A stretch of DNA of 64,000 nucleotides from Holdemania sp. Marseille-P2844 (GCF_900120005.1 NZ_LT635454.1:149283-213282); one strand, 5' to 3'; counted from the first letter of the stretch, positions 34,548-43,403 are shown. The notes: generated by a model from the sequence alone, not told the origin. Numbers and translations: made by a program.

Positions 34548-34925
34548 ATGCTAGTAAAATGTAAAAAGTCTTTTAGACATCAACTAAAGGAGGGAAATAT
34601 ATATTTAGTAGTAGAAATAATTATAAAACGCAAAAGTAACACAATCAGGTATAGGCTGATTGATAATGAAGGATATCCTGCAATTTATGAGGCAGATATG
34701 TTTGAAGTTCAAACAAATGTATTGAAGGATTATGCTATAACAATAAATCAAGAGAGTATATTAATATCACCTATTCAAATAGCAAACTCCGAATTGAATA
34801 GAGAAGATATTAATGGTTTCTGGGGGTTATTTGTTGAGGATAATCTTGAAGCTAAAAAAATTTTAATGGAAAGCGTGGAAAATTTAGCTTTATCTGAAAA
34901 TATTATTACACCATGCTTGGAATAA
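34548..34925 (+). CDS. Candidate immunity protein for the main Rhs toxin
   Basis: 125 residues, AT-rich like the toxin tip, with AAAGGAGAT before the ATG and only 11 bases after the toxin stop. It has a beta-rich first half (YLVVEIIIKRKSNTIRYRLI) and an acidic second half. No family recognised. Position directly behind a polymorphic toxin tip is the basis for the immunity call. Confidence 0.65.
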   Translation: MLVKCKKSFRHQLKEGNIYLVVEIIIKRKSNTIRYRLIDNEGYPAIYEADMFEVQTNVLKDYAITINQESILISPIQIANSELNREDINGFWGLFVEDNLEAKKILMESVENLALSENIITPCLE

Positions 34926-34956
34926 TATTGTAATTGTGTCGTGGATGGTTAAATAG

Positions 34957-35002
34957 AGCTGGCAGGAAAAGGATTATAAAAACTTTTCCTGCCAGCTTTG
35001 TT
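34957..35002 (+). terminator. Long hairpin after the first immunity gene
   Basis: AGCTGGCAGGAAAAG pairs perfectly with CTTTTCCTGCCAGCT around an 11-base loop; T run is short (TTGTT). Likely terminator. Confidence 0.6.
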
Positions 35003-35181
35003 AAACAAGAGAAATAATTAATCCATAGGAAATTTTTGTTGCTGTATTAGACTGACTCTGGACCAGTTTTATCTAGACTTAGTAAGGAATTTGTGTTAAT
35101 TGGTTTTCACTTAGAAGCTAAGATAATAATATTTAAAAAATTAGAAATTCTATAATACTTATCTTTGTAACTCTCAGCATT

Positions 35182-35207
35182 CACGCTTGATCGCCATGGC
35201 TCAAGCG
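35182..35207. repeat. Inverted repeat at the 5' junction of the orphan Rhs cassette
   Basis: ACGCTTGA and TCAAGCGT flank TCGCCATGGC, itself nearly palindromic. It covers the only start codons available to the orphan gene (TTG 35187, ATG 35196), so those would be hidden in RNA. Confidence 0.65.
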
Positions 35208-38063
35208 TCATTTCTGGAATTTATCAACAAGATGGGCAAGGTCACGCGCCGGTATTATGATCAGACGGAAGTGCTGTATGCCTACAATACTTCAGGCGAA
35301 CTGATCAAAGCGACGGATGAAGATAAGAAGTCGGAAGAATATACGTATGATAAAAACGGAAATCTGTTAACCTTGAAGCAGAAAGACGGAACGGTCATTA
35401 CCTATACCTACGACGCTAATCAGAATCTGCTTTCCAAGCCGGATGCCGCATTTACCTATGACGCGGCGGGCAACACCACGCAGGTTGTCCGGGACGCCAA
35501 AACGATCAAGTATGAATATGACGCCTATGGCAACCGTACCAAGATTGTCTATCCGGATAATACGTCGATCAGCTACCAATACGATCTGTCCGGCAGAATG
35601 ACCAAAACCGTCAACGCTTCACATTATTCTAACTATGAATATGACGCGCTGGGACGGATGACCAAGGAGTGGATGTGCAACAACGTCGTCATCACCAAGA
35701 GCTATGACAACAACGGCAACCTGTTGACCCAACTGACCAAGCTGGGCACACGGACTCTGAGTTCTTATACGTACGTCTACAACGACATCAACAGCGTCAT
35801 TCAGGAAACAGAGATTCTGAATGGAACGACAACGGTCAAGGATTACAGCTACAATGAGAACGACGAGCTGATCAAAACGGTGAAAAAGCAGGGAAGCAGC
35901 ACCACAACGACCGAGTATGTGATCACGCTGACCGGCAACAAGACGGAAGTCACGGAAGGACAGGTGACCTACCGGGCAACTTATGACGACTTCAACCGAA
36001 TCAAGACGTATTATGATGGCACTTATCATATTACCTATGCTTATGACACCAATGGCAACCGGATCCGGGAAGGCCGCGACGACAACACGGTCAAGGAATA
36101 CACATACAACAAGCTGAACCAGTTAATTAGCGTGAAGGATTTCGACGGAACTGTAACAACGTATGCCTATGATGGAGCGGGGAACCGGATCCGTCAGACC
36201 GCAGACCGTACGAATACCGTCGTTAAGACCTCGCCAGCGGCACTTTCTGACAGTATTGACACGTTCATCCAACAGCTGAAGCAAACCCCGTCGGAAGCAC
36301 TGGAAACGCACCAGACAGAGAATAAAGTCCAAACCCGGGCTGTGACGGGCAATACAACGACCATTGATTACCTGAACGACGAATTAGCGGAGTATCCGGT
36401 AGTGTTAGTGAAGACGCAGGACAAGGCCGCAACGAAGTACTGGTATGGCAATGAAAGATTGTGTACGAACGAAGATTTCTATTTGTACGACGGACAAGGA
36501 AGCGTTACAATCTTGTTAAGCGGATACAACAGTATCTTATCGACGTACAGCTACAGCGATTATGGAAGAAGGGATAAGAAGTACAATCCATTCACCAGCG
36601 GCAGCGATGAATACGGATATCGTTCGGAAGCGCACAACAGCGATGAGACTCAGTATCTGCGGGCACGGTATTATGACACAGTGACGGAGTTGTTTATCAG
36701 CGCCGACGGCTATCGCGGCAACTGGCAGGATCCGTTAAGTCAGAACCGGTATAACTATGGCAGAAACAACCCGAACAAGTACTTTGACCCAACCGGATTT
36801 AAGAGTATAGTCCCAATAGGCGGGGGAATTTATAATCCACCAAGTCAACCAAAGAAAAAACCAATCAGCAATGGAACAGTGAATCAACATACAAAGCCGC
36901 AGACGAAAGGAGGAGCGACAAACAAAGGCGGTGGCGGAAGTGCCAATAGCGGTTCAGGTGCAGGAAGAAATACGAGTAGTAGTTCAAGTAAAACCAATTC
37001 AAATAACGCTGCAGAAATAGCTCGACGAGCAGCAGAAGAAACGGCAAGAAGAATTGCGGAAGAGGCAAAAAGAGCAGCAGAGCTGATTAAAAAGCAAACA
37101 GAGGAAAAGCAATCTCAACTCGTTAAAGCAATGAAAAATATCGTTGAAAAGATGACGGTTGCGGTTAAAGATGTGGTGCTTAATAATTTGACCCATGAAA
37201 CAGCGAACTTAAATAAAAAGTATCCTGAAGTCACAGGCACGTTGGAAGAACGGGTGAATGTAATATGTGGAAAACCAAAAGAAGAGAAAAAGGATACTGA
37301 GAACAAAGGTGACCTATTAAATACAATTAATAATGGGATCAAGAGTGCAGGTGTCGCTGTATCTGAAATATTCCAATCCTCTGAATTTTTGACCTTATCT
37401 CTATCCATTGTGTTAGATAAGACGATCGATAAATATTTGCCAATGAAAGGCATTTTAAACGCTATTTCTATCTTTGGTATTTCTGCAGGGCTAACTGAGA
37501 AAATACCGTTAAATGCTGGAGATGAAGGAAAACTAGCAGAAAAGATTCCATTGGATAAGGAATTAGAATACCTAGAGAAGTTGCCGGGGATCAGTATTAG
37601 AAAAGACCTAGTCATCGATCTTCCATTAAATATCAAAGGAAATCAGGATTATCTGGAAAAGATTAAAATCAGGAACGAGCAGACCTTTGTGGAAGAGATT
37701 CCTTGGGATGAAGTGATCGAGAATGCGTACAAGTCTGAAATCGGCAATATTGTTAAGGGAATACCAGGTGATTTTAAAGAAGTTTATAAGTGCAAGGAAT
37801 ATGCAAATTATCTAGAAAAATCCTTAAAGGAAGTTGGTATTGAAGGCGAACGAGTAATTATAAAAAGCAAAACGGGTTATATCTATTCTGATAAATATGG
37901 TGGAAACATTTCAACAAATGGCATTCATGAGGCTATTAAGGTAGGTAATAAAGTATATGATAATATGACTCCTGATGGTATGGATTATAACGCATGGCTT
38001 AACGATTTAGGAATAGATGATATTCCATGGGAATTTGAAATTGATTTTAAACTGATTAAATAA
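35187..38063 (+). CDS. Orphan Rhs core-toxin cassette with papain-fold-like tip
   Basis: Up to 958 residues. From 35226 to 36797 it is a near-copy of the end of the big Rhs gene (31468-33099), ending at the same ...FDPTG, then diverges into an unrelated AT-rich tip. It lacks a signal peptide and everything before the last YD repeats, and no ribosome binding site precedes its start. One 60-base YD unit present in the main copy (31696-31767 region) is missing here, a deletion between two ACCTATGACGCG repeats. The tip has a Gly/Ser-rich linker, an Ala/Glu helix, and a C-terminal domain with CKEYANYLEKSL (Cys869), NGIHEAI (His914) and VYDN (Asp925), the order and spacing of papain-fold (Tox-PL type) toxins. 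Probably a silent donor for toxin switching. Could be counted a pseudogene. Confidence 0.8.
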   Translation: MIAMAQASFLEFINKMGKVTRRYYDQTEVLYAYNTSGELIKATDEDKKSEEYTYDKNGNLLTLKQKDGTVITYTYDANQNLLSKPDAAFTYDAAGNTTQVVRDAKTIKYEYDAYGNRTKIVYPDNTSISYQYDLSGRMTKTVNASHYSNYEYDALGRMTKEWMCNNVVITKSYDNNGNLLTQLTKLGTRTLSSYTYVYNDINSVIQETEILNGTTTVKDYSYNENDELIKTVKKQGSSTTTTEYVITLTGNKTEVTEGQVTYRATYDDFNRIKTYYDGTYHITYAYDTNGNRIREGRDDNTVKEYTYNKLNQLISVKDFDGTVTTYAYDGAGNRIRQTADRTNTVVKTSPAALSDSIDTFIQQLKQTPSEALETHQTENKVQTRAVTGNTTTIDYLNDELAEYPVVLVKTQDKAATKYWYGNERLCTNEDFYLYDGQGSVTILLSGYNSILSTYSYSDYGRRDKKYNPFTSGSDEYGYRSEAHNSDETQYLRARYYDTVTELFISADGYRGNWQDPLSQNRYNYGRNNPNKYFDPTGFKSIVPIGGGIYNPPSQPKKKPISNGTVNQHTKPQTKGGATNKGGGGSANSGSGAGRNTSSSSSKTNSNNAAEIARRAAEETARRIAEEAKRAAELIKKQTEEKQSQLVKAMKNIVEKMTVAVKDVVLNNLTHETANLNKKYPEVTGTLEERVNVICGKPKEEKKDTENKGDLLNTINNGIKSAGVAVSEIFQSSEFLTLSLSIVLDKTIDKYLPMKGILNAISIFGISAGLTEKIPLNAGDEGKLAEKIPLDKELEYLEKLPGISIRKDLVIDLPLNIKGNQDYLEKIKIRNEQTFVEEIPWDEVIENAYKSEIGNIVKGIPGDFKEVYKCKEYANYLEKSLKEVGIEGERVIIKSKTGYIYSDKYGGNISTNGIHEAIKVGNKVYDNMTPDGMDYNAWLNDLGIDDIPWEFEIDFKLIK

Positions 38064-38086
38064 AATCGCAGTATTTAAGGAATTAG

Positions 38087-38125
38087 AGTCACTCATTAAC
38101 TAAGAACATTTGTTAATGAGTGACT
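38087..38125. terminator. Perfect hairpin between orphan toxin and its immunity gene
   Basis: AGTCACTCATTAAC pairs with GTTAATGAGTGACT around 11 bases. No T run follows, so it may be a two-way terminator or RNA stabiliser. Confidence 0.45.
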
Positions 38126-38236
38126 TATAGTTCTAATTATTGAATAAGAAAAAGAATATCTTAAGCAATGTGAAGATCAAATGTTATCAATAGTTGGAAT
38201 TTTTGATTACGTCATTAATTTTAGGAGAAAAAGAAT

Positions 38237-38599
38237 ATGCACAAAATAGATGATTTACTTAAATGGATAGAATTACGACCTTGCATGTATATTGGTGAAT
38301 ATAAGTTTGAGAATTTATATCACTTTTTAAATGGTTTTTTATATGATAATCCTAATTTGCAAAAACCGGGTGCTTTTGAAAGCAAATTTAAATATGAATT
38401 CCACCAATGGGTTCGTAATTGGATAGAACAAAATATGAATATTGTTTTTAATGAAGAAAGAGATTATCATTATTATATAAAAAAAGTTTCTAGCACTGAA
38501 AAACAATGTTTTGATTTATTCTTTAAATTATGTAATATTTATTTCAAGGAACTAGATGGTATCAAAGCTAAGCAGAATCAAATAGATAATAATTATTGA
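38237..38599 (+). CDS. Candidate immunity protein for the orphan papain-fold toxin
   Basis: 120 residues, AT-rich, with TAGGAGAAA before ATG. The N-terminal IDDLLKWIELRPCMYIGEYKFENLYHF has the L-x-x-I-x-x-R-P-x-M-Y-(I/L)-G pattern seen in small proteins encoded beside polymorphic toxins. It has its own 173-base gap with a possible promoter region from the toxin stop, so it might be expressed even if the cassette toxin is silent, protecting against siblings that carry the switched form. The immunity role is inferred from position. Confidence 0.6.
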   Translation: MHKIDDLLKWIELRPCMYIGEYKFENLYHFLNGFLYDNPNLQKPGAFESKFKYEFHQWVRNWIEQNMNIVFNEERDYHYYIKKVSSTEKQCFDLFFKLCNIYFKELDGIKAKQNQIDNNY

Positions 38600-38828
38600 A
38601 TACTAGAATGTATATTATAAAACTATGTAAACTTAAATTACTTTGATTTTATTTTGGGAATATTAAGGATAAATTTGTTAAAATGTTTATTATCAATGGG
38701 TCTCTCCATTGATAAAATATAGGACCCTTAGCATGCTCATTGGTTCTTCCTTGAACTTGAGTAAAGGTACAAGAAGAAGGACGTGAAAAGTGTGATTTCA
38801 AGCTTTGTACGTCTTTTTTTGGTACAGC

Positions 38829-38892
38829 GTAAGCGTCAAATAAAACCCACACGTCAGGGTTCTTTTGCGTATAAGTTTTATTTGACGCTTAC
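38829..38892. repeat. Perfect 18-base inverted repeat
   Basis: GTAAGCGTCAAATAAAAC (38829-38846) and its exact complement (38875-38892) flank 28 bases. Origin unclear: terminal ends of a small mobile element, or an RNA stem. Confidence 0.7.
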
Positions 38893-38999
38893 TTAACTAC
38901 TGTCGAATTGCGGATTTGAAAATGATATTAACCTGAATAGAAAATAAGATCCGACTTCATATCCGAATGTGGTACTGGAAATTATGGAAGACGATCAAA

Positions 39000-39285
39000 G
39001 AACGAACGCCCCCTCTATTTCTTGGGTATGCCAAGATAACGATGTTGGCTATACGCCAACACACGAAAGGGATACTGCAGGACAGGGAGATGGCTAGGGA
39101 GATGGATAACGAACAAGGTACTCAAACAAAAAGGTCTACTCAGTTTAGTAGACCATTACACAAAAGTTCATTCATTTTAACAAATCATGTTGGTACTTTG
39201 AACCGCCGGACGCCGAACAGCATCTCCGGTGGTGTGGGAGGAGCTAAGCTAAGGAAGAATTGGCTTCCTTAGCTTCCTACCCGAT
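39000..39285 (+). mobile_element. Probable remnant of a group II intron (domains V-VI and part of the upstream ribozyme)
   Basis: GAACCGCCGGA ... TCCGGTGGTGTG (39200-39234) is a domain V-like hairpin with the GAACCGCC/GGTGGTGT arms of bacterial group II introns. It is followed by a stem GCTAAGGAAG/CTTCCTTAGC (domain VI) and CTACCCGAT (39277-39285), a usual intron 3' end. No reverse transcriptase gene remains and the 5' end was not found, so the left limit is approximate. Confidence 0.5.
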
Positions 39286-39358
39286 CAACATCCAATGTTC
39301 AGAAAGAATCGGAGTATCACCCAATCTCTTGTGCTGCAACGCAATCTATAGCCTGATG

Positions 39359-40820
39359 TTAATGCTGTTTTTTATAGTTTACAATTGTTTCGAGATTATA
39401 AAGATAGAGCGTATCAGAGGTTTCCGCTTCCGCTATGATTTTTTTATCAAAACCGGATTCTGAAAACAAAGCATAGTAGAATTTTGTTTTTTCTTTTAGA
39501 GGCGTTAATTTGGCTAGGGTATCAAGGTATTCAGAATAATCAAAGGGGCTGTGTTTAAATTTAAATTCACCCACTAAATATTCTTTTCCACCGATGCCAA
39601 TGCCAAGTAAATCAATTTCTGTTTCCGCCAGCCTTAAGCCGCTTTTTGCGTTTTTATCACGGACTGTAGTTTTTCCCATCCAACGTCCCATCTTGCTATA
39701 GCGGAATGGGAGGGCGTTTTCCTTCTGCAGTTCGCGTACGAATTCTTTGCATACATTCTCAAAAACTAACGAAGCAAATTCATGCAAGGCAGGATCAATC
39801 AAATATTCATAAACGCCGTCAACGTCGCCATCCTCAAGCTGTGATAAATTCGCAAAACCGAAAGTATACCAGAAACGGAAAAAATTATCGGTTAGTCGAT
39901 AGAGTCCACGATGGGTATTGGCCCTTTCTTTCATTCCGATATCAACGGAAAATTCGTGTGCTACAATCCCAAGCTCAATCAGGTTTTTTAAATAGACGCT
40001 TGTTTTGGAAGTGTCCTCGATAAGTGACTTTTGACTGATGTCGTTTAGTCTTGTATTACCCAGAGCCACAGCTTCAATGATGGAGTTGTAGATAGGCGTT
40101 TCACGAAGTTCTTGATGAAGCAGAAAGTCTACCTCACTATACAGTACAGAACCTTTTGTAAGTATATTGCGCTTGATGTTCTCCGCTACTGATAGCTCAG
40201 GATCAAACTGGTTCAGATAGTGCGGGATACCGCCAAGTACAGCATAAGCCAGTAGTTTGTCTTTTTCTAAATAATTGGGGAAAAACGAGCTGCATCGTAA
40301 AATCCCATTTCATTCATTTTATAAATACCCGTAGCTCTGCCGTACAGCGGATTCTTTTCCGCCAGCAGTTCTTTTTCGATAAAACTCATCGCGCTGCCGC
40401 AGAGAATAATCATGACATTTTTCTCTTTCAGTTCTGCATCCCAAAGATTTTGCAGAATGGACGGAATACTTTTATTTTCTTTGCACATAGAGGGGAATTC
40501 ATCGATTACGATCAATTTTTCTTTTCACCGTAGGGGAGTTCAAGGATTGCATGAAATGCCTTTTCCAAATCGGAAAACTCAGAGATATACTGCCTGGAAG
40601 GGATATCTTCCCTCAAAATTTGTTTTGAAAATTTCGCAAGCTGTATCTGATCCGTACTTTGCGTGCAGGAATAGAATATATGCGGTTTATGCTTGCAAAA
40701 CTCCCGGAGTGTTTCAGTTTTTCCAATCCGTCTTTTTCCATATAAGACGATCAGCTGACTTTTCTTCTCAGCGTATTTATCTTGTAAAAATTTCAGCTCT
40801 TTTTCTCTGCCGATAAACAT
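39359..40820 (-). pseudogene. AAA-type ATPase with DUF234 C-terminal domain, broken by two frameshifts
   Basis: Reads in three frames. First part: MFIGREKELKFLQDKYAEKK, then Walker A YGKRRIGKTE, to about 40512. Second part: VIDEFPSMC (Walker B) to about 40270. Third part: the rest, including PHYLNQFDPELSVAENI, DIGMKERANTHRGLYRLTDN and a C-terminal DUF234 nuclease-like segment (ETEIDLLGIGIGGKEYLVGE with EFKFK). A one-base loss in an A run near 40512 and another indel near 40275 account for the breaks. Intact relatives are archaeal-type ATPases fused to a PD-(D/E)XK-like domain and are often mobile. An AAGGAGGTG site and a TATAAT precede the start. Sequencing error could also explain one break. 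Confidence 0.8.
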
Positions 40821-40836
40821 TCAATCACCTCCTTGA

Positions 40837-40861
40837 ATTATACCAAATCGTGATTTGATAT
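40837..40861 (-). promoter_or_regulatory. Promoter -10 and palindromic operator-like site of the ATPase gene
   Basis: Minus-strand TATAAT (40837-40842) sits beside the near-perfect palindrome ATATCAAATCACGATTTGGTAT (core CAAATC/GATTTG), suited to binding of a dimeric repressor. Confidence 0.5.
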
Positions 40862-40942
40862 AATTGTAAACGCGAGCATTAAAAATCAAGGGAACTTTGC
40901 AGAAGCTCGTTGAGAAACTTATGGAAATCTGATTCGATTTTA

Positions 40943-41884
40943 TTAGATTGAGGATGAAGAGGATCTCGAAGTATTCAACTGTTTTCGCACCAGCTCAATG
41001 AAATCCCGGGCATAATCCGGCAGGTACGCGCCCTTGCGGTAAGCCGCGGCATACTGGGTCAGCGTGCGCTGGCGGCCGACGGAGAAACACTGCGGCGCCG
41101 GCTGATACGCCTGCAGTTCGACCGCATGGATATCGCGGGTGAAAGAACAACCATAACCGGCCGCTGTCAGCGCCATCGACACGTCGATGTTCTGAATCTC
41201 CAGAATCACGTTGGGCGTGAAGGCGTAATCATGAAACAACCGGTCTGTGATCTGCCGCGTGCGCTGATCCTTTTTCTGCAGGATAAACGGCCGCTCTTTG
41301 ACCCAGCCAAGATCCAGCCATGGGTAACGAGACCCCGGCCGCCGCTGAGCCTGACTGGCCAGCGGATCCTGCGGCGGCAGAAGCAGCACCAGCTCTTCAG
41401 TCCGGATCGTTTCCGTCACGATTTCCTTGCGGCGCGTCGGCAGCGAGAAAAACGCCAGATCCAGCTCGCCCCGGCACAAAGCCTCCTCCAGAAACGCCGG
41501 ATCGTTTTCTTCAACAAGGATCTTCACGTGCGGATATTTGCGGGTGAATTCCGGCAGCACGTTGGGCAGCAGGGAAAAACTACGGAAGATCGACAAGCCG
41601 ATCCGCAGCTGTCCCCGGTGCACCTGGACGATATCCTGCATTTCCGCGTCCAGCTGTTTTTTCAAAAGCAGTATTTCCTGCGCCCGTTCAATATACTTTT
41701 CACCGGCATACGTCGGAATCAACCGGTTGCCGGAACGGGTGAACAACGGCTGGCCCACGCTCGTTTCCAGGCGCTGCAGAAACCGCGTCAGCGCCGGCTG
41801 GGTCAGATATAACTCCTGAGCCGCCTTGGTAACACTCTGATGCCGTGCCAGCGCCAGCACATACGTTAATTCTTTGAAATCCAT
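40943..41884 (-). CDS. LysR-family transcriptional regulator
   Basis: 313 residues. LysR helix-turn-helix at the N terminus (HQSVTKAAQELYLTQPALTR), then the effector-binding domain with RGQLRIGLSIFRSFSLLPNV starting near residue 88. The gene is divergent from the MATE transporter with about 127 bases between, so that gene is its most likely target. Effector unknown; a Ser-rich tail (NTSRSSSSSI) ends the protein. Confidence 0.88.
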   Translation of the reverse strand: MDFKELTYVLALARHQSVTKAAQELYLTQPALTRFLQRLETSVGQPLFTRSGNRLIPTYAGEKYIERAQEILLLKKQLDAEMQDIVQVHRGQLRIGLSIFRSFSLLPNVLPEFTRKYPHVKILVEENDPAFLEEALCRGELDLAFFSLPTRRKEIVTETIRTEELVLLLPPQDPLASQAQRRPGSRYPWLDLGWVKERPFILQKKDQRTRQITDRLFHDYAFTPNVILEIQNIDVSMALTAAGYGCSFTRDIHAVELQAYQPAPQCFSVGRQRTLTQYAAAYRKGAYLPDYARDFIELVRKQLNTSRSSSSSI

Positions 41885-41946
41885 GAGGCACTCCTTTCCT
41901 TCTTCGATTATTACATGAAGTAATGGAAATCATAAAATGAATGAAT

Positions 41947-41975
41947 TTGTGGAATCCTGATTTCCATTATACAAT
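41947..41975 (+). promoter_or_regulatory. Promoter of the MATE transporter gene
   Basis: TTGTGG, 17 bases, TACAAT, about 35 bases before the ATG; AGAGGAGA is the ribosome binding site. Confidence 0.6.
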
Positions 41976-42011
41976 AAGAAGGTCGAAAAAAGGTTGAAAG
42001 AGGAGAAATCT

Positions 42012-43403
42012 ATGGGGAAACCAGAAACACAAGAGGAAAAATATAAAACGATGACGGAGAAGCCCGTGTCCAGTCTAATCTGCCGACTGGCCGTGCCGAC
42101 GATTATCAGCATGCTGGTAACGTCGTTTTACAACATGGCGGACACGTTCTTCGTCGCCCGGATCGGAACCAGCGCTACCGCGGCGGTCGGCGTATCGTTC
42201 GCGCTGATGGCGATCATCCAGGCCTTCGGCTTTTTCTGCGGCCACGGCTCGGGCAATTATATTTCACGCAAAATGGGGCAGCACCGCTTTGACGAAGCGC
42301 AGCAGATGGCGGCGACCGGCTTCTTCACGGCGCTGGCGCTGGGCACGGTGATCTTTTTACTGGGAGAAATCTTGATTGATCCTTTGTGCCGGATTCTGGG
42401 CGCGACGGAAACCATTCTGCCCTACGCCCGCCAGTATCTGCGCTTAATCCTGATCGGCGCGCCGTATATGACGGCTTCGCTGGTGCTCAACAATCAGCTG
42501 CGCTTCCAGGGCAGCGCGTTCTACGCGATGATCGGCATCGCCTCTGGGGCAGTGCTCAACATCGCTCTGGATCCGCTGTTCATCTTTGTCTTTGACATGG
42601 GAGTCAGCGGGGCTGCGCTGGCGACGATCATCAGCCAGTTCGTCGGCTTCGTGCTGCTGCTCAAGGGAACGACCCAGGGCGGCAACCTGCGCATCCGCCT
42701 GCGCAACGTTACGTTCTCCAAATACTACTATTCCCAGATCATCAACGGCGGCATGCCTTCGCTGTGCCGGCAGGGATTAGGCAGCGTGGCGACGATCTGT
42801 CTGAATTTGATGGCGGGGCCGTACGGCGACGCGGCGATCGCGGCGATGTCGGTCGTCGGCCGCGTGATGAATCTGGCAGCTTCAGTGGTAACCGGCTTCG
42901 GTCAGGGCTTCCAGCCGGTGTGCGGCTTCAACTACGGCGCCTTTCTGTATGACCGGGTCAAGGAAGGCTTCTGGTTCTGCGTGAAGGTCGCCACGGTGAT
43001 CCTGATCATGTTGTCGGCGGCCGGCTATCTGCTGGCCCCGCAGGTGATTCAGCTGTTCTCCAAAAATGATCCGCAGGTGATCGCGATCGGCACCCAGGCG
43101 CTGCGCTGGCAATGCCTGACCTTTCCGCTGTGTGGGTGGATTACGATCTGCAACATGATGCTGCAGACGATCGGAAAATCCTTCCGCGCTTCGCTGCTGG
43201 CGATGTCGCGGCAGGGACTGTTCTTCATCCCGGCGGTGCTGCTCTTGCCAGCGCTGATCGGGATTCAGGGCGTGGAAATCGCCCAGCCGATCGCCGATGT
43301 GTGCAGCTTTGTGCTGGCGATTCCGCTGCAGCTCAGCGTGCTGCATGAAATGACGCTCAAACAACGGGAAGCAGCCTGTGCCCCGCTGGCGGCTGAAGGC
43401 TGA
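42012..43403 (+). CDS. MATE-family multidrug/cation efflux transporter
   Basis: 463 residues, twelve hydrophobic segments in two homologous halves. Landmarks: PTIISMLVTSFYNMADTFFV, GHGSGNYISRKMG, and in the second half a GMPSLCRQGLGSVATIC and GFGQGFQPVCGFNYGA segment, typical of MATE (MepA-like) pumps that expel drugs using Na+ or H+. ATG 42012 is chosen for the AGAGGAGA upstream; an in-frame TTG lies six codons earlier. Divergent LysR gene probably regulates it. Confidence 0.9.
   Translation: MGKPETQEEKYKTMTEKPVSSLICRLAVPTIISMLVTSFYNMADTFFVARIGTSATAAVGVSFALMAIIQAFGFFCGHGSGNYISRKMGQHRFDEAQQMAATGFFTALALGTVIFLLGEILIDPLCRILGATETILPYARQYLRLILIGAPYMTASLVLNNQLRFQGSAFYAMIGIASGAVLNIALDPLFIFVFDMGVSGAALATIISQFVGFVLLLKGTTQGGNLRIRLRNVTFSKYYYSQIINGGMPSLCRQGLGSVATICLNLMAGPYGDAAIAAMSVVGRVMNLAASVVTGFGQGFQPVCGFNYGAFLYDRVKEGFWFCVKVATVILIMLSAAGYLLAPQVIQLFSKNDPQVIAIGTQALRWQCLTFPLCGWITICNMMLQTIGKSFRASLLAMSRQGLFFIPAVLLLPALIGIQGVEIAQPIADVCSFVLAIPLQLSVLHEMTLKQREAACAPLAAEG

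Larger units (their letters stand above)
38600..39358. other. 759-base decayed, hairpin-rich region
   Basis: No supported protein gene. Holds an 18-base inverted repeat (38829-38892), small stems (CTTGG/CCAAG near 39024, GTTGGC/GCCAAC near 39045, GGTCTACT/AGTAGACC near 39139) and a group II intron-like 3' end. Open frames here have no ribosome binding sites. Confidence 0.5.

Noticed and set aside
38649..39272. Small frames of 67 and 101 codons in the decayed zone
   Set aside because: They run through hairpins and the intron-like domain V and have no ribosome binding sites.
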